NCBI GenBank assembly: GCA_021786265.1
Contig: JAJYNP010000056.1
Coordinates: forward strand, 1 to 38,082
Direction of reading: 5' to 3'
DNA length: 38,082 nucleotides
From: Chloroflexota bacterium
GTDB lineage: Bacteria; Chloroflexota; Limnocylindria; Limnocylindrales; CSP1-4
Shown here: positions 14,648 through 23,300 of the stretch, one piece after another
Layout: each line of letters begins with the position of its first letter
Numbering within the stretch: the stretch's first letter is position 1
Translations under genes and position numbers: made by a program
Notes under the pieces: generated by a model
Databases searched by the model: none
What the model was told of the DNA's origin: nothing
Seen by the model: only the letters and a program-made list of their open reading frames with translations

Positions 14648-15889
14648 GTGGACGACACCACGAAGCTCGCGGCCAGTTCCCCGGACGGGAACGGCCACGC
14701 ACCCCGGTCCAAGCGGAACGACGGGAAGATCCGCGTCGCGATCATCGGCGTGGGCAACTGCGCCAGCAGCCTGGTCCAGGGCCGCTACTACTACGAGAAC
14801 GCGGAGCCCGGCGACTTCATCCCGGGGATCATGCACGTCGACCTGGGCGGCTACCACATCCGGGACATCGAGTTCGTCGCGGCGTTCGACATCGACAAGA
14901 ACAAGGTCGGCAAGGACCTCTCCGAGGCGATCTACGCCAAGCCCAACAACACGTACGTCTTCCAGCAGGTCCCCAGCCTGGGCGTGCCGGTCGAGCGCGG
15001 CATGACCCACGACGGGCTGGGCAAGTACCTGAGCCAGATCATCGAGAAGGCGCCCGGCCCCACCGCCGACATCACCGGCATCCTGCGGGAGCGCGAGGTC
15101 GACGTGGTCATCAACTACCTCCCCGTGGGCTCCGAGGAGGCCACGAAGTGGTACGTCGAGCAGGCGCTGAACGCGGGCGTGGCGGTCGTCAACTGCATCC
15201 CCGTCTTCATCGGCCGCGAGCCGTACTGGCAGCGGCGCTTCGCCGAGGCGGGACTGCCGATCATCGGCGATGACATCAAGAGCCAGGTCGGCGCTACCAT
15301 CAGCCACCGCGTCATGACCCGCCTCTTCATGGACCGCGGCGTCAAGCTGGATCGGACCTACCAGCTGAACTTCGGCGGGAACACGGACTTCCTCAACATG
15401 CTCGAGCGCGAGCGGCTCGAGTCCAAGAAGATCTCCAAGACCAACGCGGTCACCTCCATGCTCGACTACGACCTCGACCCCGACGACATCCACGTGGGGC
15501 CGTCGGACCACGTGCCGTGGCTGCAGGACCGCAAGTGGTGCTACATCCGGATGGAGGGCACCACCTTCGGCGACGTCCCGCTGAACGCCGAACTCAAGCT
15601 CGAGGTGTGGGACAGCCCGAACAGCGCCGGCGTCGTGATCGACGCGGTGCGCTGCCTGAAGCTCGGCCTCGACCGGGGCCTGAGCGGCACGCTCGTCGCG
15701 CCGTCCTCGTACTTCATGAAGAGCCCGCCGATCCAGGTCCACGATGACATCGCGCACCAGCGGGTCGAGGCCTTCATCGCGGGCACGGACACCGAGGTGC
15801 TGCACGGTGACGAGCCGGCACTGCCGAAGCGCCCGACCCGGAAGCTGTCGAGCCCGAGGCGCCGGACGCCGGCGGGGCGCGCCGGCTGA
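14648..15889 (+). CDS. ino1: inositol-3-phosphate synthase
   Basis: This cytosolic NAD-dependent enzyme cyclises glucose 6-phosphate to myo-inositol 3-phosphate. The 413-residue length fits the short bacterial form (the eukaryotic one is about 510). It shows the NAD loop [11 protein letters not shown] (about 31-41), [29 protein letters not shown], the catalytic segment [28 protein letters not shown] and [10 protein letters not shown] with the conserved lysines. The 26-residue N-terminal lead and the basic C-terminal tail are extensions. GTG is used with GGAGTAGGTACAG upstream. It sits between the lipid synthase and two acyltransferases, so its product most likely feeds phosphatidylinositol and its mannosides. 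Confidence 0.96.
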   Translation: MDDTTKLAASSPDGNGHAPRSKRNDGKIRVAIIGVGNCASSLVQGRYYYENAEPGDFIPGIMHVDLGGYHIRDIEFVAAFDIDKNKVGKDLSEAIYAKPNNTYVFQQVPSLGVPVERGMTHDGLGKYLSQIIEKAPGPTADITGILREREVDVVINYLPVGSEEATKWYVEQALNAGVAVVNCIPVFIGREPYWQRRFAEAGLPIIGDDIKSQVGATISHRVMTRLFMDRGVKLDRTYQLNFGGNTDFLNMLERERLESKKISKTNAVTSMLDYDLDPDDIHVGPSDHVPWLQDRKWCYIRMEGTTFGDVPLNAELKLEVWDSPNSAGVVIDAVRCLKLGLDRGLSGTLVAPSSYFMKSPPIQVHDDIAHQRVEAFIAGTDTEVLHGDEPALPKRPTRKLSSPRRRTPAGRAG

Positions 15890-15903
15890 GGCCAGCCCGG
15901 CTG

Positions 15904-17046
15904 ATGACGCCAGCAAACGGATCCGAGGCGGCGCGAGTCGAACGGCCGGCCGGCGTGGGGTACGCCCCGCACCGTCGGGCCGGGCCCGATGGACGCGCCG
16001 CCCGGATCGCGCGCCGCCTGCAGGAACGGGCGACCGTGCGCGCGTACCGGTCCGCCTCCTGGGCCCTCGGACACCTGCCCGAGGGCCCCGTCGTCGCGAT
16101 CGCGCAGCTCGGGTTCCTCGCGGGCTACGCGCTCTGGCCCGCGAAACGCCGGGCCATCGCCGCCAACGCCAGCCACGTCCTTGGGCTCCCGATGGGCCAC
16201 CCGAGCGTGGCCCGCCTCGCCCGGGCCACGTACCGCGCCTACGCACGGTACGTGGTGGGGCTCATGCGTCTCCCGGCGCTGCCGCCCGAGGTCCCGGCGC
16301 GCCTGGTGGACGCCGACGGCGCGCGGGGGCTCGCCTCGTTCGAGCGGCTGTACGAGCGGCTGCGCACCGAGGGGCGAGCCATGATCATCGTCACGCTCCA
16401 CGTGGGCAGCATGGAGACGCTGGCCGCGGCGATGGCGTCGCACGGCTTCCCGGCCTATGGCGTGGCGGACGACACGGCCTATCCAGAACTGTACGAGCTG
16501 CTCGCGGAGCAGCGGCGGCGCTGGGGCGTCCAGGTGATCGCCTGGCGCAACCTGCGCGAGATCCACCGCGTGCTCCGGGACCAGGGGATCCTGGCGCTGC
16601 TGGTCGACTGGGGCTACCGGTCGGACGGCATCCCGGTCCGCTTCTTCGGCGACTGGACGGCCCTCCCCGCGGGCCCGGCGGTCCTCGCCGCCAGGACCGG
16701 GGCCGCGATCGTCCCGGTGGTGAACCGGCGCGCCGACGGGCGCTACCACGCGGAGCACGGCGAGCCCATCGAGGTACCGGGCGGTTCCCCGGCCGAGATC
16801 CAGGCTGCCACGCAGGCCATCGCCGACGCGCTCCAGCGAGCGATCGAGGTGGCACCGGAGCAGTGGTACTCGTTCAAGCCGATCTGGCCGGAGACGGCCG
16901 CCGAGGCGGACGAGCTCGCGGGACGCGCCGCGGCGGCGCTCGCGAACGTCGACGAGCGGGCCGCGCGCCGCGCGCGCCGGCGTACCGTGGCGTCCCCTGT
17001 GGACCCTGCCGCGGCGGTTCCCGGGGAGGAGCGCGTCGGTGCCTGA
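15904..17046 (+). CDS. LpxL/PatA-type lipid acyltransferase (first copy)
   Basis: A 380-residue member of the lysophospholipid/lauroyl acyltransferase family. The H-x4-E catalytic pair is HVGSME (His166, Glu171) in MIIVTLHVGSMETL. Later blocks are LVDWGYRSDGIPVRFFGDW (substrate loop with the Asp and Gly-Pro that follow) and ALPAGPAVLAARTGAAIVPV, then APEQWYSFKPIWP near the end, all typical of LpxL and mycobacterial PatA. In this operon the likely reaction is acylation of a phosphatidylinositol mannoside rather than lipid A. There is one hydrophobic stretch near 62-78 and a 45-residue basic lead. A second related gene overlaps its end by 8 bases. Confidence 0.9.
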   Translation: MTPANGSEAARVERPAGVGYAPHRRAGPDGRAARIARRLQERATVRAYRSASWALGHLPEGPVVAIAQLGFLAGYALWPAKRRAIAANASHVLGLPMGHPSVARLARATYRAYARYVVGLMRLPALPPEVPARLVDADGARGLASFERLYERLRTEGRAMIIVTLHVGSMETLAAAMASHGFPAYGVADDTAYPELYELLAEQRRRWGVQVIAWRNLREIHRVLRDQGILALLVDWGYRSDGIPVRFFGDWTALPAGPAVLAARTGAAIVPVVNRRADGRYHAEHGEPIEVPGGSPAEIQAATQAIADALQRAIEVAPEQWYSFKPIWPETAAEADELAGRAAAALANVDERAARRARRRTVASPVDPAAAVPGEERVGA

Positions 17047-18166
17047 GGACGGGGCGCCCGGCACGGCCGGCGGCCCGGGGCTGGACACGACTCGCGGCGA
17101 CGCTCCGGTGGAGGACGGGGGCCCGGTGCGCGGCGGGGGGCCGACCGGACGGCCGACCCTCTCGCAGCAGCTCGGAGCCGGTACGCTGACGGCCCTCTCC
17201 GCCGTGGTGTCCCGGCTCCCCGCCGCCCCTCTCCATCGCATCGCGCACGCCGCCGGTGCCGGGTGGTACCTGGCGGCGCCGCGCCAGCGTGCCCTGGCCC
17301 GGGCAAACCTGCGGCGCGTGTGCCAGTGGCTCGACGCGAACGGCATGGCGTCGCCACGCGTGCAGGCCGCGGCGCACCACCCGGCCGCGCTCGAGCGGCT
17401 GCTCCGGGACGCGTTCGGGCACCGGGCGCGGTACTACCTCGAGGTGGCAAGGAACGCACGCGTGGATCGTGCGTTCCTTGAGCACCACCTGGTGCTGGCC
17501 GATCCGGTCGTGGCCGAGCGCGAACTGGGGCGAGCCGGCCCCGTCATCGTGGTCGGCCTTCACCTCGGCGCGCTCGAGCTCCCGGCGCAGTACATCACGG
17601 TGATCCACGGCCGGCATGCCGTCGCGCCCATGGAGACACTCCGCAACGCGCCGCTGCAGGCGTACATGGAGCGCTCACGGGGCCGCACCGGCATCGAGAT
17701 CATCCCCACGCGCGGCGCCCGTGGCGCGATCGAGCGAGCCCTGGCACGGGGTGAGCTGGTCGGGTTCATCGCGGACCGAGGGGTGTCCGGCCCCGGGGCG
17801 CCGGTCCGCCTGTTCGGCGCGCCGGCGCGGTTGCCGGCGGGGCCGGGGATCATCGCGGTGGACTCGGGCGTTCCCGCCTGCGTGGCCGCCGCGATCAGGA
17901 GCGGATGGTCGGACTACCGGGCGTTCGTGGTACCACTCGATCCGCCGCCCCCCGGTCCACGGCACGAGCGCGCGAGGCGATTCCTGGACCAGGTGGCCCG
18001 GGCGTTCGAGATCCTGATCGCCCAGGCCCCGGAGCAGTGGTGGTCGATCTTCCAGCCGATCTGGGACGACCTCGCCCGGGATGCGGCTGGCATGAACGCG
18101 CCGGCCCGGGAGACGCCCGGAGGTGGGCGGCCAGAGCCGGCACGGACTGGACGGGAACGAGCGTGA
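17039..18166 (+). CDS. LpxL/PatA-type lipid acyltransferase (second copy)
   Basis: A 375-residue paralogue of the preceding gene. Its H-x4-E pair is HLGALE (His175, Glu180) in VIVVGLHLGALELP. It also has GFIADRGVSGPGAPVRLFGA, RLPAGPGIIAVDSGVPACVA and the end block APEQWWSIFQPIW. Identity with the first copy is low outside these motifs, so the pair is old rather than a fresh duplication; each probably adds a chain at a different position of the same glycolipid. The first 40 residues are Gly/Pro-rich and likely disordered. The GTG start lies inside the end of the first copy, implying coupled translation. Confidence 0.9.
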   Translation: MPEDGAPGTAGGPGLDTTRGDAPVEDGGPVRGGGPTGRPTLSQQLGAGTLTALSAVVSRLPAAPLHRIAHAAGAGWYLAAPRQRALARANLRRVCQWLDANGMASPRVQAAAHHPAALERLLRDAFGHRARYYLEVARNARVDRAFLEHHLVLADPVVAERELGRAGPVIVVGLHLGALELPAQYITVIHGRHAVAPMETLRNAPLQAYMERSRGRTGIEIIPTRGARGAIERALARGELVGFIADRGVSGPGAPVRLFGAPARLPAGPGIIAVDSGVPACVAAAIRSGWSDYRAFVVPLDPPPPGPRHERARRFLDQVARAFEILIAQAPEQWWSIFQPIWDDLARDAAGMNAPARETPGGGRPEPARTGRERA

Positions 18167-19119
18167 ACCGCGACGAGGCCGGCGTGAATCGGACCGGGAC
18201 GGGCGAGGCGGGATCGGGTCGGCCGGGATCGGGGCTCGTGGGCGCGCGCCGGGAGGGGCCGGGGCAGAGCCGCCTGGGGCGCGCAGACCTCCACATCCAC
18301 ACGCTGGCGTCGGATGGCGTGGCCGGAGTCGAGGAGATCCTCGATCACGTCGAGCAGCACACCGACCTCGACGTGATCGGCATCGCCGACCACGAGCGGG
18401 TCGATGCCGCGCTGGCCGCCCGGGCGCTCGCCAGGGCCCGGAACTCGCGCGTGGACGTGATCGTCGGCGAGGAGGTCACCACGCGCGGCGGCCATCTCCT
18501 GGCCCTGTTCCTCGAGGAACGGATCCGGCCCCTGCAATCGTTCCGCGCGACGATCGCGGCGGTCCACGAGCAGGGCGGGCTCGCGATCGCGGCACACCCC
18601 CTGGCCCCCTATCCGATCTGCGCGAGCGGGCGGTCGATCCGGCGGCTGCAGGCCGATCCCGACCCGCGGTTCCACTTGAACGCACTGGAGGCGTTCAACC
18701 CGACCTCGGCGGGCCGCACCCACCACGCCCGGGTGGTCGCGCTTGCCGACGAGCTGGGGATGGCGGCCGTGGGCGGGAGCGACGCGCACCTGCTCGAGGC
18801 GGTCGCCACCGGATACACCACCTTCCCGGGGCACACGGCCGAGGACGTGCGCCGGGCGATCCTGGGCCACCGGACGGGCTGGCACGGCGAGTTCTGGACG
18901 TTCGGGTTCCAGGTGGTCATGTACAGCCGGCAGCTGCGCAAGTACAGCCGCGACATCCGCGACGATCTCCGCGGGGCGCTGCTGCGGAGCGGGACCGGGC
19001 GGGATCTCGGGTACCCCGGCGGACGCCTGCGGCCACCCCGGTTCATCGGGGCCGGCGACCCCGATACCGGCGACCCCAATGACGACCTGTCGCTCAGCGA
19101 GCGGGAGGCGTCCCCGTGA
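18163..19119 (+). CDS. PHP-domain metal-dependent phosphoesterase
   Basis: A 318-residue protein with a polymerase-and-histidinol-phosphatase (PHP) fold. The metal ligands are all present: ADLHIHTLASDG (His44, His46), IADHERV (Asp76, His77), VGEEVTT (Glu103/104), IAAHPLAP (His145) and GGSDAHL (Asp207, His209). Such enzymes hydrolyse phosphate esters; some act on nucleotides, histidinol phosphate or sugar phosphates. Inside a PI-glycolipid operon a role as inositol-phosphate or lipid phosphatase is attractive: the synthase product would be PI-phosphate, which needs dephosphorylation before mannosylation. That is inference. The start is GTG 18163, overlapping the previous stop (GTGA); the earlier open frame is antisense-like. 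The first 40 residues are low complexity. Confidence 0.85.
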   Translation: MNRDEAGVNRTGTGEAGSGRPGSGLVGARREGPGQSRLGRADLHIHTLASDGVAGVEEILDHVEQHTDLDVIGIADHERVDAALAARALARARNSRVDVIVGEEVTTRGGHLLALFLEERIRPLQSFRATIAAVHEQGGLAIAAHPLAPYPICASGRSIRRLQADPDPRFHLNALEAFNPTSAGRTHHARVVALADELGMAAVGGSDAHLLEAVATGYTTFPGHTAEDVRRAILGHRTGWHGEFWTFGFQVVMYSRQLRKYSRDIRDDLRGALLRSGTGRDLGYPGGRLRPPRFIGAGDPDTGDPNDDLSLSEREASP

Positions 19120-20312
19120 AGATCGGCCTCGTGACCCCGTACATCTACCCGCTCCCCGGCGGCGTCAACGCGCACGTCGGGTTCCTCTACCAGCATCTCC
19201 GGGAGCGGGGCCACGACGTCCGCATCATCAGCAGCACGCACGGGCTGCAGCGCTCGAGCGAAGGCGACATCATCCGGATCGGGCGCGGCTTCAGCGTCCC
19301 CTCCAACGGCTCGATGGGGACCCTGACCGTCTCGCCGCGCTTCCTGTCCCAGTGCCGCGACGTCCTGGCGGCCGAGCGGTTCGACCTCCTCCATTTCCAT
19401 GAGCCGTTCGTGCCCTTCCTCTCGCTCGTGCTGCTCAGGGAGTCGACCAGCGTCAACATCGCCACGTTCCACGCGTACAACGGCTGGAGCCCGGCGTACG
19501 AGTTTGGGCGGCGCATGCTGGGCAGCTACGCGAGGCGGTTGCACGGGCGCGTCGCCGTCAGCGTCGCGGCGCGCTACTTCATCGACAAATACTTCCCGGG
19601 GGACTACAAGGTCATCCCCAACGGGGTCGAGGTCGAGCGGTTCGCCACGGCGCGACCGATCGAGCGATGGCGCGACGGCACGCCGAACCTGCTGTTCGTG
19701 GGCCGTTTCGAGGAGCGCAAGGGGCTGCTCCACCTGCTCAAGGCGTACCGGCTGCTGCGACGGGAGGGCCGGGACTGCCGGCTGCTGGTCGTGGGCCACG
19801 GCCCCCAGGAGCGCGAGGCCCGACGCTACGTGCTGACCCGGCGGCTCGGCGGCGTGGAGCTCCTGGGCCGCGTCGGAGACGACGAGAAGGCGCGCTGGTA
19901 TGCCACGTCCGACATCTACGTCTCGCCGGCCACCGGGCGCGAGTCCTTCGGGATCGTGCTGCTGGAGGCGATGGCCGCCGGGAAGCCCATCGTCTGCAGC
20001 GACATCCACGGCTACAAGGGGGTCGTGAGGCGGGGCGAGCAGGCGCTCCTGGTGCCGCCGCGCGACGCCCGCGCACTGGCTGACGCGATCGGGCACCTGC
20101 TCGACGACCCCGCCCTGCGGGCCCGGATGGGCGAATCCGGCAGGGAGCGCTCCCACGAGTTCGGATGGGACCGCGTGGCGGCGCGCGTCGACGACTACTA
20201 CGGCTTCGTGATCCGCCGGCTGGCCGCACAGGGCCAGCTGCCACCCGGGTTCCGTGCGCCGGTGCCCCCGCGGCCGATCGGATCGCCGGTGCCCGCCGGG
20301 GCGCGCGAGTAG
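19116..20312 (+). CDS. GT4 glycosyltransferase, PimA-like phosphatidylinositol mannosyltransferase candidate
   Basis: A 398-residue GT-B enzyme of family GT4. N-terminal features are KIGLVTPYIYPLPGGVNAHV (glycine-rich acceptor loop), RGFSVPSNGSMG, LLHFHEPFVPFL and NIATFHAYNGWSP. The C-terminal features are PNLLFVGRFEERKGLLHLL, LLVVGHGPQ and GRESFGIVLLEAMAAGKPIV (E-x7-E donor site). The VPxNGS, HEPFVP and ATFHA blocks are those of PimA, which puts the first mannose on phosphatidylinositol from GDP-mannose at the membrane face. Operon partners support this reading; a different GT4 specificity cannot be excluded. It is the last gene of the run, with a GTGA overlap to the PHP gene and a stem-loop 30 bases after the stop. 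Confidence 0.87.
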   Translation: MKIGLVTPYIYPLPGGVNAHVGFLYQHLRERGHDVRIISSTHGLQRSSEGDIIRIGRGFSVPSNGSMGTLTVSPRFLSQCRDVLAAERFDLLHFHEPFVPFLSLVLLRESTSVNIATFHAYNGWSPAYEFGRRMLGSYARRLHGRVAVSVAARYFIDKYFPGDYKVIPNGVEVERFATARPIERWRDGTPNLLFVGRFEERKGLLHLLKAYRLLRREGRDCRLLVVGHGPQEREARRYVLTRRLGGVELLGRVGDDEKARWYATSDIYVSPATGRESFGIVLLEAMAAGKPIVCSDIHGYKGVVRRGEQALLVPPRDARALADAIGHLLDDPALRARMGESGRERSHEFGWDRVAARVDDYYGFVIRRLAAQGQLPPGFRAPVPPRPIGSPVPAGARE

Positions 20313-20341
20313 GCGCCGGGCGCGCGAGCAGGGGGCCAGGG

Positions 20342-20368
20342 CGCGTGGCGGCCGGGGCGCGCCACGCG
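20342..20368. terminator. stem-loop between convergent genes
   Basis: CGCGTGGCG (20342-20350) pairs perfectly with CGCCACGCG (20360-20368) across a 9-base loop. It is placed in the 61-base gap between two converging genes, so it could end both transcripts. There is no U tract, as is common in very GC-rich genomes. Confidence 0.5.
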
Positions 20369-20373
20369 GAAGG

Positions 20374-23300
20374 CTACGGCGTGGCGCCTTTCGTGCCCGC
20401 CGACCCCTCCATCGGCACTCCCTCCCGTTCCGCCCGCCGCACGGCCAGCTCCAGCCGCCACGCCCGGGCCGCGTACATCACCGCCAGCGAGCCGATGCCC
20501 ACGGCGCCCATGAGCGCGAGCGAGCCGGCCGTGAGCAGCTTAGGGTGGGCTGCCGGCGTCATGTTCACGGTGAACTGGAAGTCGTAGATCCAGGTGGGGA
20601 GCAACCCCTGGTACATGTTGACGAACGACGCGGGCAGCGGCAGCGCCGCGAGGTTCGGATACCAGACGACGAACCAGAGCGCAGCCGCGACCACGACCGC
20701 CACCGCGAATCGGCGCGGATCGCGGGCCCGCAGGACGAGCCAGGCGGGGCCGCACAGCAGCAGGCCGACGACTGCGGCCACCACCAGCGGCCCGCCGCTC
20801 CCCAGCGGCACCGAGGCGAGCACGACGTCCGGGACCACGGCCTGGGCCACCACGAGCGCGACGAGCATCATCGCCAGGGCGATTCCCGCGGGCAGGAACG
20901 CGCGGGCCTGGCCGGCGCCGGCTGGTCCGCCACCACCCACCAGGGCGCGCCGGGCGGACCACCACAGCCACGCGGCACCCGCCAGCCCGATCACGATCAC
21001 CAGCGCGGCCGCGGCCACGCGCTGCGTCACGATCACCGGGTTCGCCACCGCGCCGCATACCTGCGACCCGGGATCGACGATCGACGTGCCCGCGAATACG
21101 CACAGCGGCCCCTTGATCAGCCACAGGATCGCGGGGCCCAGGATCGCGGCCGCGGCGGAGACCCGGGCGAGCGCCCAGGTCCGGCGGGCCGGCCCGTGCC
21201 AGAGCTCGGCCACGAAGTACGCGAGCGCGAGGAACGAGAAGGGCAGGGTCGTGAGGAAGTGGTACTGGAACGTGGCGCGGTCCACCCAGACCCAGGGCAG
21301 CCACTGGCTGGCGGCCGCAAGCACCACGATGCCGAGCTCCAGGCTGCGCCTGCGCCACGCCTGCCAGGCGACCCACGGCACGGCCGGGACCGAGAGCCAG
21401 AACAGGACCAGGCTGCCGGCGTCGTAGATCGACGCGGCGGTGCCGTTCGCCAGCGACACGGACTGGTACCACCAGACCGGCTTGAGGTCGAGCGGCCAGG
21501 CCCACCACGGCGACGAGGCGGGGTGTGGCACCCGCAGGTCGTTGTGGTAGTTGAACATCGAGACGGTCAGCTCCCACAGCGTCTGCCCGTGGTTGCCCGC
21601 CGGGAACCCGGTCCAGAACTGGTTGCCCAGGGCGACCCAGGGGATGTAGCTGATCACGTAGACCACCAGCGGGAGCAGGGTCATGCAGATCATGGCCCAG
21701 AGCCACGGCGCACCGAGCGAGGCGCCCGGCAGCAGCCAGCTCTCGGCCGGGGGCGCGGCCGAGGGTTCCACGAAGGCGCGGGCATCGCCCGGAGCCGGGG
21801 GCGGCGCGAGCGGACCCGCGCCGTACCGCGCGAGCAGCGTCGGTGCCGCGTACGCCACCGCCGCCACCAGCACCAGCACGAAGCCCCCCGCCAGGAGCAG
21901 GTTCTGCGAGAACGGGGACCCCTGCAGGCGGCCGCCGAGCACCATCCCCGCGGCCGCCGCCAGGATCCCCAGGACCAGCGGGGCCCACACCGCGAACCGC
22001 AGCTCGTCGACGGTCCAGTGGATCGTCCGCACGGCGATCGTCGCGGCCAGGACGAGCGTCAGCACGATCATCATCAGCAGGAACGTCACGTTCAGCTGCG
22101 GGCTCGTGACATCCGGCGCGGCGCTGATCGAGTAGTAGCCCAGGATGCCGGTCATCACGGCCATGGCACCCAGCGCCATGATCCGGCCGAGCCCGCTCCG
22201 CAGGAGCGTCAACAGCACGATCCCGCCAATCGCATACGCGCCCACCCACTTGGAGGCGAGCGCCAGCCCCAGGAGCACCCCCATCAGCGGGAGCCCCACC
22301 AGCAGCGCCGAGCGGCCGCGCCAGCGGCCGAGCGCGAGCGCCGCGTAGACCACGTACGCCGCGACGATGAAGACAGCGGAGTAGGTGTCGTTCATGCCGA
22401 TCCGCGAGTTGGCGAAGAACATGCCGTCGGTCAGGGCGAAGGCGGCCACGAAGAGCCCCACCGAACGGCGCTGGAACAGCAGCCGCGCCAGCAGGTACAG
22501 GAGCGCGACGAGGAGGGCTCCGGCGATCACGCCGGGAAGCCGCCAGCCGAACGCGTGGCTGCCGGCGTCGACGGCGGCGACCGAGCCGGTCGACGAGAAG
22601 ACCAGGATCTGCTGCCGGTCGGCGCCCGGGTTGTCGGGCTGCTGGTCGAACGCCCAGGCCGCCGGCGTGAACGGCAGGTTGGCGTTGGCGTAGACGGCAT
22701 TGCCGTGCGGCTCCACCACGTAGATCGTGGGCGAGGCGCCGTCCGGGGTGCGGCCCAGCGCGTGGATCATGTTCGAGGCGGCGTCCCACGTGACGTTCGA
22801 GACGGTGCCCGGCATCGGTACCGGCGATCCGAGCGTGGGCGGGCCGTCCGACGGCAGCTGGACGGTCCGCAGGGTCCGGTCCGACGCGACGTACAGCGTC
22901 GGCTGATCGAGCCCCGAGCCGTCGAGCGTCATGCCGCCGGCCGGACCGCCGAGCGGCAGGCTCACCACCTGGTCGAGCGTGACCGCGTCCAGGAACCGGA
23001 CCGAGGTGCCCCCGGCCACGGCAAAGACCGGCGACGTGTCGAGCCGCGCGGCGTCGCCCAGCGCCTGGAGCGGCGCCGCGATGGCCGACTGCTGCGCCGC
23101 GCTCAGGTACGCCGCCACGACCACCGGGCGGAGGTCCGCCCTGGCCGCGGCAAGCCGGGCCTGGTCCCTGGCGAGCGCCGTCCGGGCCGCGGCAAGCGCC
23201 TGGTCCTGCGCCGGCGAGCGCGACGCCAGGCTCGCGTAGCGCTGGACGGTCGCGCCGGCGGACGCGACTGCCGCCTGCGCCTTCGTGACCGCCGCGGGGA

